Assembly (NCBI RefSeq): GCF_000006445.2
Contig: NC_006046.2
Span: forward strand, 682,001-746,000
Reading direction: 5' to 3'
Source of the DNA: Debaryomyces hansenii CBS767
Lineage: Eukaryota; Ascomycota; Pichiomycetes; Serinales; Debaryomycetaceae
DNA: 64,000 nucleotides
The notes beneath the pieces were generated by a model, which did not search any database, was not told the origin of the DNA, and was given only the letters and a program-made list of their open reading frames with translations. A program made the translations under genes and the position numbers. Each line of letters opens with the position of its first letter. Positions within the stretch are counted from its first letter, which is position 1. This document shows, piece after piece, positions 46,171 through 55,333 of the stretch.

Positions 46171-46950
46171 ATGGTCAAGATGGTTATAGAAGTAGGAAAT
46201 ATAACGGGGATACCCAATCATCGGATAGAAGATTATGATAGCGATATATCCATGGATGCGTTGGTGAAGAGGCTAGATGAATTCTATAGGAAGTTCCAGT
46301 TATACCCAAGATATGTATTGGAATGCACTAATAAACCACTTTGTCGGGACAGCACTATAGAGAGTCTTAAGGGAATGGACGGAGTGACTAGAATAAGTGC
46401 ATACGTAGGGGTTTTAGGAGGTAAAGGAGGATTTGGAGCGAACTTAAGGGCCAACAAAAGCAGATCAGGACGACAACCAAAGCGAGAGACTAAGGATTCC
46501 AAAACGTATTATAAGGATTTGAAAACAGGGGTTAAAACTAGGGACATTGCTAAGTTGAAAAAGGCGTACGATGCACTTAACGAACTGAATGGACAAGCCG
46601 AGCAAGATAAAGAAAAGTTTCAAGAGAAAAAGGAGAAGCTCCAGAAAGCGATAGGGTATTATGAGAGTGTGTTGAACGGTAGTGTTGCGTCGCAGGAACG
46701 GTTTCGGGATACGGAATTCCTTGATGAACTCGATGACGTGATGATGGAGGTGAGAAATAGTGTCAATAGTGCATTGAACCTGGATACTGAGTCCGATGAT
46801 TGGGAAAGCGATTGGGAATCATCCGACGAGGAACAAGATACGCCACAAGAGGGAGCATCGAAAGACCAAGCGTCAGGTAAGACGAAGCAGGCAAACGCGA
46901 AATCAAAGCCTAAATTTGCATCATTTTTCGACGAAGAAAACGAAGAGTAG
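46171..46950 (+). CDS. SDE2: Sde2-like protein with processed ubiquitin-like N terminus
   Basis: A 259-aa protein. Sde2 in fission yeast is made as a ubiquitin fold that deubiquitinases cut at GG|KGG, and the Lys-ended remainder joins the spliceosome to help excise certain introns. Here VLGGKGGFGANLR puts the cut between G84 and K85. The preceding 84 residues, with a start at 46171 (a second ATG lies three codons on), have the right length and strand pattern for a ubiquitin-like fold. The remainder has RETKDSKTYYKDLKTGVKT, the counterpart of the family's CRDL-G-R block, then a coiled coil (about 130-175) and an acidic tail with WESDWESSDEE. Saccharomyces has no clear Sde2. Confidence 0.85.
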   Translation: MVKMVIEVGNITGIPNHRIEDYDSDISMDALVKRLDEFYRKFQLYPRYVLECTNKPLCRDSTIESLKGMDGVTRISAYVGVLGGKGGFGANLRANKSRSGRQPKRETKDSKTYYKDLKTGVKTRDIAKLKKAYDALNELNGQAEQDKEKFQEKKEKLQKAIGYYESVLNGSVASQERFRDTEFLDELDDVMMEVRNSVNSALNLDTESDDWESDWESSDEEQDTPQEGASKDQASGKTKQANAKSKPKFASFFDEENEE

Positions 46951-46994
46951 TCACATATAGAGCATGTACATTATATTTAACATGTATATTATAT

Positions 46995-47885
46995 TTAGGA
47001 TCTGATAAGCACATCTGTTTCCAGGTCATCATTATTTATTCCATCGAGGTTTTGTATGATATTTCTGTCAATTTCTCGTCTTTCTAAAATTTCGGAGGTT
47101 ATTCCTTCATTCCTTATGTATTCATAATAAATGCACAATAGCAATAAAGTTCCCTGTAAAAGAGCTGCAACCAAGTACGACACCCACGATGACCAATGTG
47201 AGCCTTTTGTAAAAAATAACGTCATGGTGAAAATGAACCCACCCGGTGTTTGAATGCACATCATGCCAATAGACAACGTGCCCGGGTGTTTAAGTCTGTA
47301 AGTCGTAGTAATTTGGGGGACATACTTCATCATAGTCAATAGCGCCGAAAGCAAACCATTGATCTGGGCAATTGTGAGTAAAAGAGTACGATTGGTATAT
47401 AATCCTGTGAATACTTCAATTATCGATATTATCCCGTGTAGCGCTACGAACTTCCCCACAGTCACAATCCTTGCATACTCATCCTTATCCTGCTTGATGG
47501 AATATCTTGTTTGAAGAAGGACAACCACTAATATCAAAATGGCACATGTGCATTGTATTCCAATCTGAATTAGGTTCAACTGGGAGTTAAGACAGTTGAA
47601 AAAGTTTAATGCACCTATATAGCAACAATGTCTAGCCTTAGAGCTAACTAGAATGATATTTGTAAGGGTAAAAATAGATGAGCAGGAGCCCAAAAACAAG
47701 AAATTCGTCGATAACCCTTCAGATGTCTTTTTGATATAAATACGACGATATTGTGGTAAGTAACTGACAATAATACCTATGGTGATTAATACCAGAAATG
47801 CGAAGTTTATTTTAGATGCTCCTTCAAATACGGAGCATTTATTATTGTCGTTGCTACCAATCAGTTGGTATTGCAAGTCATTCAT
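46995..47885 (-). CDS. PQ-loop repeat membrane protein
   Basis: A 296-aa protein with about seven hydrophobic segments. Two PQ loops are visible: SYLPQYRRIYIKKTSEGLS (about 41-59) and MKYVPQITTTYRLKHPGTLS (about 187-206), the second followed by CIQTPGGFIFTMTLFF. This is the layout of the PQ-loop/SWEET-related family, which includes lysosomal or vacuolar amino acid and cystine carriers. The sequence looks closest to the uncharacterised yeast YDR090C type rather than to the cationic amino-acid exporters Ypq1-3, but this is a judgement by eye. The C terminus is hydrophilic and acidic. Substrate unknown. Confidence 0.82.
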   Translation of the reverse strand: MNDLQYQLIGSNDNNKCSVFEGASKINFAFLVLITIGIIVSYLPQYRRIYIKKTSEGLSTNFLFLGSCSSIFTLTNIILVSSKARHCCYIGALNFFNCLNSQLNLIQIGIQCTCAILILVVVLLQTRYSIKQDKDEYARIVTVGKFVALHGIISIIEVFTGLYTNRTLLLTIAQINGLLSALLTMMKYVPQITTTYRLKHPGTLSIGMMCIQTPGGFIFTMTLFFTKGSHWSSWVSYLVAALLQGTLLLLCIYYEYIRNEGITSEILERREIDRNIIQNLDGINNDDLETDVLIRS

Positions 47886-48075
47886 AACTTAGCGAAGTGA
47901 ATAGAATTTATAATTGAGTGTATACTTTGATGCTAATAGTGTGAAAGAAGGGTTGTTTTAAGAGATCTAAAATTACGCAGATAACAAAAAAACACTGCAC
48001 ATAATAATAGTGCTTTATTTTGGCGTAGTACTACAAATTGTATTATACATGTTCTTTTTAGTATCGTTTATTATA

Positions 48076-50436
48076 TCATAATTGAATCGTAATAGGGATT
48101 CTTAAGTACATCAGATCATTATTTTGCAATTTGACGTGAAGTCTCAAGTAATAAGCTCTACCTATTATACAACTCTGGAAGTTTGGCACGAGGGAATAGG
48201 CGTCAACGCCGAGGTCATCGTGAGACCCTGTATTGTCTTTTGAAAAGACATTCTTTAAGTCAACCAGGAGGTTGACCTTCTTCGAATAAACTTCTTTGTC
48301 GCTGGAAGACTTTGCTTCCTGTGAAGAAACAAACGTCCAAGGGGTTGTTGCATGGTTTGAAGTCACTTTAGATTCGTCAACTCGTAAGCAGTTGTATTTT
48401 GTAGATAAATTGGCTAAACTCTTGATGTCCATGATTAATTGACTATCAACGTTCAAGATTTCAAAACTTAGTTTTCTCGACAAATCAGTGATTTCTTCTA
48501 GATATTTCTGGAATGGCTTAATGACGTAGTGCTCAATATTGTCAGTATCACCCGGTTTATTCTTAAATAACAAATCACTAAATATCTCAACAGGAATAGG
48601 ATATTTCTTTGATCTATATGTAAAGACAATTAATTCTGCACTTATGGATTTAACATCCGGAGGTTTAGACGCTTTAGAGCTTTCATTCGATGAGAAAACA
48701 AATTCTAACGGAATGTTAAGCTTCGTCGATAATTCGTTATTAGGTGGATGCGGATGCAAAGTTCTATATTTATATGGAGGCATATATTTCAATTTGTAGT
48801 CCATTTTAATTGTCGTCAAGCCAATAATTCCTACAACTTTAGGAGCAGCAGTCAACGATTTCTTCTTATAAGGTACGAATAATTCATACTTGGCACCTTT
48901 TTCCTTTCTCAATAATTTATTTTTACTCAGGTTACTGTTACTCCCTTCGTTATATAATTGTCTTCTTTTAGATATAGACGGAATTCTTGTAATTTCGTAG
49001 GTTTGTTCATTATTCAGGATTGTACGCTTCTCATCCAATAAATCTTTACCTAAATGAATTTTCTGGGTTACCCTTTCAACTAAGTTGTTATATATAATCT
49101 TTGATTCATTTTCAATTATGTGACTGTCGAAAGCCTTCGATAACCGCTCCTTTGGTATTAATCTGATAAAACAACTGGATTCATTAACAATTAAGAATTC
49201 ATCCTTCTCTGATTTGACCGCAGAATTTGGCATGATAATACTATAATCAGATTCTTTAGCAATAACCCTTGCCTCAACACTATAACTAACAGAAGTATCA
49301 GGGAACGATAAATCCTTTAATCTTTTATCAAGGACCCCATTAAAACCAGGTTTCCTAGGCTGATTCAATACTGGAGCCGTCCCACCAATTGTGAATTCAG
49401 TATTTGCAGAAACTCCTTGTCGAAATTTTCTCAAGTTTTTCAAGAATTGGTCTTTTGCTAAACCTAACGTAGGCAACATCTCGCAATGTCTCGGCAAATT
49501 ATGGAATTCGCAGGCCACATCCAATAACTTATCTGGAACACGGAAATTGAAGAATTTCTTGTAAGTGACATCGGGTTCGAAATATTTCTCCATAGGAAAT
49601 CTCATGCATGCGTTATCAAGTGGATCATACTGGTTCTCCTCAGCGTCATCATTCAAATCGGCTGGAGTCCATGATGCACTATAATCAAACATATTGAGGA
49701 ATTTATAAAAGATATGCGACTTCTTCGAATCCGTATCACTTGTAACCGAAATTTTACCTTCAAAAACAACTGAGAACATATCAAACAGAATAGGAAGAGT
49801 ATGCTTGTTTCTGATTGTGATAAATCCGTTTATAGAATCCCCAGGCTGATATTCTATAGTCAGAGGGTCGATAATAGTGGGACGTACACCCCTCTTGCAC
49901 GCCTTTTCAGTAATTTGGATTTCAATTTTCACTCGATTAGCAACAGCACTGTTAATATCACCAATTTTCTTCAATCTATGCGTGTTTCCCAAAAGACTAT
50001 CTTCCCATCTAGTGGGTGATTCATTTATGAGATTCCCCGAGTACGAATGAGCAGCTGCCGCAGTAGAGTGTGACGATCCTGGGGAATCTGTCATATTAGG
50101 AAAGTAACTCCCAGTACTCGGATCAACGCTTCCAACGGGAGTTTCTGTAGAATCCTCGTGGTACGTAGGTGGCGCATATCTCAAGTCTTCGTTCGACGGG
50201 CGAAGGTTTTTCGAAAACGTCGATTGGTAAAGTTGGTATGAAGGCAAAATATTCCATATCGGAACATCCTCGTACGCCGGCGACGCTAATGGCTCGTTCA
50301 TTTTCTCATTTGGTGTTGTGTCACTCTTCGTATCTTGTACCGGTATAGGTATCTCATCGCTATGGTCTGATGTTATGCTATTTTGCACCAGGGTCTTAAA
50401 ATCACGCTTGGAAGGGTTGGTTCCAAAAAATTTCAT
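48076..50436 (-). CDS. Bul1-like arrestin adaptor of the Rsp5 ubiquitin ligase, paralogue A
   Basis: A 786-aa protein. Bul1/Bul2 link the HECT ligase Rsp5 to permeases and other cargo for ubiquitination and sorting. The N terminus has LPSY (64-67) in ILPSYQLYQSTFSKNL and a PPTY motif (89-92), the likely Rsp5 WW-binding site. The Bul1 N-terminal arrestin fold follows (IDPLTIEYQPGDSINGFITI, FDMFSVVFEGKISV, VTYKKFFNFRVPDKLLDVAC). The Bul1 C-terminal region ends VPNFQSCIIGRAYYLRLHVK. Two further members lie at 55334-57601 and 57824-60037, all on the minus strand. It is divergent from SLI15 over a 457-bp promoter. Confidence 0.9.
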   Translation of the reverse strand: MKFFGTNPSKRDFKTLVQNSITSDHSDEIPIPVQDTKSDTTPNEKMNEPLASPAYEDVPIWNILPSYQLYQSTFSKNLRPSNEDLRYAPPTYHEDSTETPVGSVDPSTGSYFPNMTDSPGSSHSTAAAAHSYSGNLINESPTRWEDSLLGNTHRLKKIGDINSAVANRVKIEIQITEKACKRGVRPTIIDPLTIEYQPGDSINGFITIRNKHTLPILFDMFSVVFEGKISVTSDTDSKKSHIFYKFLNMFDYSASWTPADLNDDAEENQYDPLDNACMRFPMEKYFEPDVTYKKFFNFRVPDKLLDVACEFHNLPRHCEMLPTLGLAKDQFLKNLRKFRQGVSANTEFTIGGTAPVLNQPRKPGFNGVLDKRLKDLSFPDTSVSYSVEARVIAKESDYSIIMPNSAVKSEKDEFLIVNESSCFIRLIPKERLSKAFDSHIIENESKIIYNNLVERVTQKIHLGKDLLDEKRTILNNEQTYEITRIPSISKRRQLYNEGSNSNLSKNKLLRKEKGAKYELFVPYKKKSLTAAPKVVGIIGLTTIKMDYKLKYMPPYKYRTLHPHPPNNELSTKLNIPLEFVFSSNESSKASKPPDVKSISAELIVFTYRSKKYPIPVEIFSDLLFKNKPGDTDNIEHYVIKPFQKYLEEITDLSRKLSFEILNVDSQLIMDIKSLANLSTKYNCLRVDESKVTSNHATTPWTFVSSQEAKSSSDKEVYSKKVNLLVDLKNVFSKDNTGSHDDLGVDAYSLVPNFQSCIIGRAYYLRLHVKLQNNDLMYLRIPITIQL

Positions 50437-50893
50437 TAAACTTCACTTTTTCTTGCCGTCTAACTATTAACCTGTTTAGTCTATTACCAATAACGGCTCT
50501 GTTGAGTTGATTAAAATATTGCGATGCTTGCTCTTATCTATTGTGATGCCCAACAAAAATATTTCTTTTACCACAATACCTTCGTAATAATCAATTTCCA
50601 ATACTGTTAGTTTGAAATATCAACCAACCCAGAATTGGATACTACTTATACACTTATTTTTATTCGATTCAAGGACCACTCCGGGAAGATATTCGAAGGA
50701 ATATAAGATCAATTTGACATGTTAACAAGGCACATGTCGCGTATGAAAAAATAATTTAACCACAAAATGTAAATACAATTCCTATTGGTTCCAGATCATC
50801 TTATACACTTATATTCAACGGTAATTAACGGAAAGTTGATAATACGAAGTAGGTGAAGTGGAGTCCGTGACTCAGGTTTGAAATAGCTATAAA
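50437..50893. promoter_or_regulatory. Divergent promoter, Bul1-like A and SLI15
   Basis: 457 bp with no gene. No element can be assigned with certainty. A short GTCGCG near 50735 resembles part of a cell-cycle MCB box, which would suit SLI15, but the match is weak. Confidence 0.35.
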
Positions 50894-53800
50894 ATGAGTT
50901 CCAGTTTTTGGGCTATCAAAGCAGCAAAAAATAAGAAGAACGAAGTGGTCCCCGGAACATCGAAATGGGTTGCCAATGAGTTATATTGCATGAATTCGGA
51001 AGTGCTAACGCATACGGAGATGTTTTACCATGATTTGAGAGGTGACATTGATCAATTGAATGATTTTATGAAAAAGGCGCTAGAGGGACAACATAATAAG
51101 ATGTTTGTCGCCTCGTTATCGGAGAGCGAAGAGGGCGAAGAGAACGAGAATAAAGGAGTCGATATCATAAGGGAAGTGGACCAGGATGCGGGAGTGAAAG
51201 AAGCAGAATATGATAAAGAAGCAGAATATGATAAAGAAGCAGAATATGATAAAGTACCAGATGGACGAGAAAAGCAAGAAGGGGCAGACTTAACGTCCAA
51301 CTTCACTTATATCTCGCCAGGGCACCGAGACAAAGGTACGCTGATAGATGGGGATGCGGACGAGGCAGAGAGTCCTCAGTCTTCACCAGTGATGGCTCTT
51401 ACTAATACCAATACCACACATGCTACATCAAGGTATACGCCGAAGACACCGTCGCCATTGAAGAATAATCAGGAGCAAGATGCTCATACGTCTCTGCACG
51501 CTGATTTATCGTTTATACCCATTGCAAATACTATAAACCCGAATAAGGTTGTACCCCCAAAACTCGAGTCACCTTATAAAGAACTGGAGCAGACAAATCC
51601 GGTTTCGGACGACGATTCATTTCAGGCCATCAGTACGGCAATCAGGAAAAGCATAGCTGGCAAGTCTGCCATTAATAACCCTCGAGCAAGCCAGTTTATT
51701 CACGTTGATACACCTAAGAGAAAACACGCTACTGTCCTGGAAAATCCGCTGAGGCCTAATAATAGAGCTACCATCGGTGCACCATCTCATGGGAATCTGA
51801 ATGACTCTGGAAGCATTTTTGTACCATTGAAGAAGGACCCAGCTTCGATAAGAAAGTCTATGAGTAAAACTCCTACACGGGCATCTGTCTTTGTATCGTT
51901 GCCTTCTCGTGAACCTATTACAATCAGCTCATCGTCAAATCATTCTGGAAAAGGAATGTCTGATATTAAAAGCAGGTCCCTGCGAGTGTTCGAGAAATTA
52001 GAAATAGCATCAAGAAATGAAAATAATACCAATAATACTACAGGAAACCTATCTCCTACAACATTAAAGAGACGCAAATTACAAAGAGATACGGAAAGTC
52101 AGGCAGGATTCAATTCTACATATATAAAAGAAAGCTTGAAGAGAAGGTCGTCTGCAAGACCATTACTAAATGACAATATAAAACCTAAGGAAGATCCAAT
52201 TAAAATTATAAAGCCAAAGGAAGAGATAAATGATGAGACCAATTGGCATGTACAAGAGCAGTTTTCGAAAAAGCAGTCAAATGCGGCGACTGAGAATGTT
52301 GAGCAATCGGAGGAAAGTGTAAAACATCAATTTGATGTAAAATCTGATAAAAACGATACAGCAAAAGTCCCAGTAACCGAAAATTTATCTGAAAAAGCTT
52401 TTGAAAATACAGAGAAAATATTGAACCTGTTTCTTGATCGTAATGCACCCGCCCTTGTTGAGGATGATGAAATAAAAGAGGATGTGAAGCATAGAGAAAG
52501 CCTTGGCCGTCGTTCGCCTTCGAAATCTCCTGTTATTAATTCGATTGGATCTGTTCTCCGCCGTGCTAGGAATGTATTTATGAGTAATCCAAGATCCGCC
52601 GGCTTACAATACGATTCTGCAAGCTATTCAACTAGTACTGGCTCGCCAAACCGGCAATCAGGTTCAAGGTCTCCAACTAAACTGTCATTGAATATACTAA
52701 CAAGAGAACGTACGAAGTCGCCCGTTAGAGTGTCTACCATGTCTAGCACACAAGGGTTCAGGTCCCCGACTAAGCTGTACAATAAGGCATCGTCTGAGGC
52801 TAATTATAGAGCTTCTTCAAGACTACATAATATCGATTCAGATTCCAAAAATTCGACTGAACCTAAAACCATACAAGGAAAGGCTGAAGTAGATTTGATT
52901 AATAGACTTATGGCTCCTACCAGCGCAAGCGCAGCTAAAAATGTCAAAACTCCTTCCAGAAAGACGCAAGAAGGTAAAAAGTCCGACAATGCTGTTTCAA
53001 GTAAGAACAAGTTCCTCACTACAACTCTCAACCCAACGAAACCACAATTTAACCCAATCAAGACATCAAATAAATCTAATACATCTCCCTTGAAAAAGTC
53101 AATTCCACTAAATGACGAGCATGAGATGAGAGAAACAAAAATTCCTTCGAGGCTTGAATTCTCTAACATTCCATCCTTGAAAAAAAAATCTCTAATGGCA
53201 GAGAGGAGCGAAGCGGCTGCTCAGAAACCTAGGCAAAAAATTATGATAGCGATGAATCATAAATTAGATAGCAAGTTACAGTCAAATCCCTCATCTGTCT
53301 TAAAAAGTGAGACCCCTAATAACGAAAGAACAAACGAAGGAAAAAGGTCCTCTAATTTTTTGAATGATATTACAGAAATACAGCAGGCTCTGAAACCAGG
53401 AAATAAGTCAAACTATGGAAATTTAATGACCTTGCCAGAAACTACAAAGAATAGTTCTACTAATAACTCGGAATCCAAGGATTATTCCAAACGTTCGAAA
53501 GTTGAAAGTAAAACACCCTCAAGACAACATACATTGAGTAAGCAAAAGATTCTTGAAAAAAAGGCTAGCAGAATTTCAAATAGCGATAAGAAAGTAACAC
53601 ATAAAAATACTAATTTTAAAACAAATGATATTTTTACGGATCCTAAAACACCTGCTAAAGATAGAAAAGTACAGACCGCAGAAGACACTTTGCCAGACAT
53701 TCCGACTGATGATGAAGATAACCAGTCTCACAAGGTCTTGCAAAGTTGGGCTGAAACTCCACAGTTACATAAAATTGTAATGCAAAATAGAACCATAGAT

Positions 53801-53980
53801 CCAGTTACAATTTTCGGAGAAGTTCCCCGTTTAAATATAGAAGAAATCTTCGAGTCACAAGCCTCAAGGTATCGTGGTAAATCCTCTCCTTCAAACTTCA
53901 CACCAGACGAAAAACAAAGGAAACGTGAAGCTACAGAATATGCAATCAAGATGGGCTATAAAGATCCTGCTCATCTGTAA
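50894..53980 (+). CDS. SLI15: Inner centromere protein Sli15 (INCENP)
   Basis: A 1028-aa scaffold of the chromosomal passenger complex that binds and activates the Ipl1/Aurora B kinase. The N-terminal segment (MSSSFWAIKAAKNKK) suits the Bir1/survivin-binding region. The long middle is basic and disordered, with many S/T-P sites and SPTK repeats, as needed for microtubule binding and Cdk control. The C-terminal IN-box is clear: LQSWAETPQLHKIVMQNR, DPVTIFGEVPRLNIEEIF, then RYRGKSSP. Homology outside the ends is low, as usual for INCENP; yeast Sli15 is 698 aa, so this one is long. Residues near 100-118 contain three exact KEAEYD units. Confidence 0.92.
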   Translation: MSSSFWAIKAAKNKKNEVVPGTSKWVANELYCMNSEVLTHTEMFYHDLRGDIDQLNDFMKKALEGQHNKMFVASLSESEEGEENENKGVDIIREVDQDAGVKEAEYDKEAEYDKEAEYDKVPDGREKQEGADLTSNFTYISPGHRDKGTLIDGDADEAESPQSSPVMALTNTNTTHATSRYTPKTPSPLKNNQEQDAHTSLHADLSFIPIANTINPNKVVPPKLESPYKELEQTNPVSDDDSFQAISTAIRKSIAGKSAINNPRASQFIHVDTPKRKHATVLENPLRPNNRATIGAPSHGNLNDSGSIFVPLKKDPASIRKSMSKTPTRASVFVSLPSREPITISSSSNHSGKGMSDIKSRSLRVFEKLEIASRNENNTNNTTGNLSPTTLKRRKLQRDTESQAGFNSTYIKESLKRRSSARPLLNDNIKPKEDPIKIIKPKEEINDETNWHVQEQFSKKQSNAATENVEQSEESVKHQFDVKSDKNDTAKVPVTENLSEKAFENTEKILNLFLDRNAPALVEDDEIKEDVKHRESLGRRSPSKSPVINSIGSVLRRARNVFMSNPRSAGLQYDSASYSTSTGSPNRQSGSRSPTKLSLNILTRERTKSPVRVSTMSSTQGFRSPTKLYNKASSEANYRASSRLHNIDSDSKNSTEPKTIQGKAEVDLINRLMAPTSASAAKNVKTPSRKTQEGKKSDNAVSSKNKFLTTTLNPTKPQFNPIKTSNKSNTSPLKKSIPLNDEHEMRETKIPSRLEFSNIPSLKKKSLMAERSEAAAQKPRQKIMIAMNHKLDSKLQSNPSSVLKSETPNNERTNEGKRSSNFLNDITEIQQALKPGNKSNYGNLMTLPETTKNSSTNNSESKDYSKRSKVESKTPSRQHTLSKQKILEKKASRISNSDKKVTHKNTNFKTNDIFTDPKTPAKDRKVQTAEDTLPDIPTDDEDNQSHKVLQSWAETPQLHKIVMQNRTIDPVTIFGEVPRLNIEEIFESQASRYRGKSSPSNFTPDEKQRKREATEYAIKMGYKDPAHL
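51197..51253 (+). repeat. 18-bp in-frame tandem repeat in SLI15
   Basis: Three copies of the unit 'aaagaagcagaatatgat' encode K-E-A-E-Y-D three times. The DNA copies are identical, so the expansion is recent and probably varies between strains. Confidence 0.93.
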
Positions 53981-54053
53981 TATATATAATATCACTGTAA
54001 ATATGTACCTATAACATAAATACTTAATGTACAACCGAAATAACATGAATTTA

Positions 54054-55208
54054 TTATTTCAAAATTTGACGTTTTGCCAAAGCAACATCTTTATTCCACT
54101 TAGATAACCATTCTTCAGAATCAGATTTTGGGATTACATATAACCTTAACGCATTGTCAAATAATGGTGCCTTTGGTTTATCTGACATTAACGCGTTATT
54201 CACGGCCACATTCTTACCAACCTTGACCAAGCCTCCTGATACAGTTTCCATGTAGCATTGTAATTTCTTGAGAGTGAAATTTTCATGTTTGGGATCCTCG
54301 AACCATTCTTTTGGTCTATCTAAAACAATTTGCAAAATATCTGTCGGAGTACTCAATTCACTAATTTCAGCAATATAATCGAATTCGTCTGTAGTAGGAT
54401 ACAAAATCATTGATGGAAAAATTAATTGTGATTCATGATCCATTGGATCCTCTAATCGTATTTTAGCATCCTCAAGTAGCTCGATAGGTCTTGCACTCTT
54501 TATCATCTCAATATGTCTTAATTTCATAGCATTTACTAATAAAACTTTTTTCAATTGTTTTTCCTCTTCGTCTCTCTGTTTCTTGAGCTTTGCGGCCGCA
54601 ATTTTTTCTTCCAAATCAATAACTTCCTGATAGGCATCTTTAATAGATTTATTATCGGCGTCCATGGTCAATCCATATTGAAATATTTGCTTGGCTTCCT
54701 CGTATCTTTCAACATAAAAGAAGGCTTTACCTGATCTGTAGCATGCTTTAACATTTTTTTCATCTATAAGTAAAACACTTTTACAATCTTCAATACATTT
54801 TCTGTAATTCTTCAATTCAAGATTACAAGCAGCTCTATTTAAATATAATGCAGAGTCAATCGAGTCAACTCCACAATCCATTTCTAAACCTCTTGTATAG
54901 TAATCTACAGCAGTTTTATATTGTTTAACTTTGTAACAATCATTTCCTTGGTTTTTAAAATTCGTAGCAATTTCGTCAGGTTCACCATCGTATGCTAAAC
55001 TTTTAAGTGCCTCTAAATTAGTATTTTCTCCTCCATCACCGTCGGTTTCATCCAATTCAGTCATGAAAAAGGGCAATCTATTCAATTCTTTTATGACATC
55101 ATCTGCAGATTTATCAGCAAGTTCAGACAATTGAGGCGGCAAAGTTGGTTCACCAGGCTTTGGGATATATCTTTTTTTATCCCATTCGGATATAAATTCT
55201 TCAGTCAT
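54054..55208 (-). CDS. CNS1: TPR co-chaperone Cns1
   Basis: A 384-aa essential Hsp90/Hsp70 co-chaperone in yeast, needed for elongation factor 2 folding. A conserved N-terminal part (EWDKKRYIPKPGEPTLPPQL, ELNRLPFFMTELDETDG) precedes the three-motif TPR domain (about 80-200): IATNFKNQGNDCYKVKQYKT, DSALYLNRAACNLELKNYRK and VKACYRSGKAFFYVERYEEA. A charged helix leads to the C-terminal 'wheel' domain with FPSMILYPTTDEFDYIAEI. Length is almost that of yeast Cns1 (385). It is convergent with SLI15 over only 73 bp. Confidence 0.95.
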   Translation of the reverse strand: MTEEFISEWDKKRYIPKPGEPTLPPQLSELADKSADDVIKELNRLPFFMTELDETDGDGGENTNLEALKSLAYDGEPDEIATNFKNQGNDCYKVKQYKTAVDYYTRGLEMDCGVDSIDSALYLNRAACNLELKNYRKCIEDCKSVLLIDEKNVKACYRSGKAFFYVERYEEAKQIFQYGLTMDADNKSIKDAYQEVIDLEEKIAAAKLKKQRDEEEKQLKKVLLVNAMKLRHIEMIKSARPIELLEDAKIRLEDPMDHESQLIFPSMILYPTTDEFDYIAEISELSTPTDILQIVLDRPKEWFEDPKHENFTLKKLQCYMETVSGGLVKVGKNVAVNNALMSDKPKAPLFDNALRLYVIPKSDSEEWLSKWNKDVALAKRQILK

Positions 55209-55333
55209 GGTTAAAGTTGACTTAATGAAATGTTTCTTTACATGTGGTTGGAAAATTTTTTGTATTTGCGCAGAGATTGCAACATGCGAAAAATATATCT
55301 ATGAGAACTATATGCTATGCAAAATTAAATATA

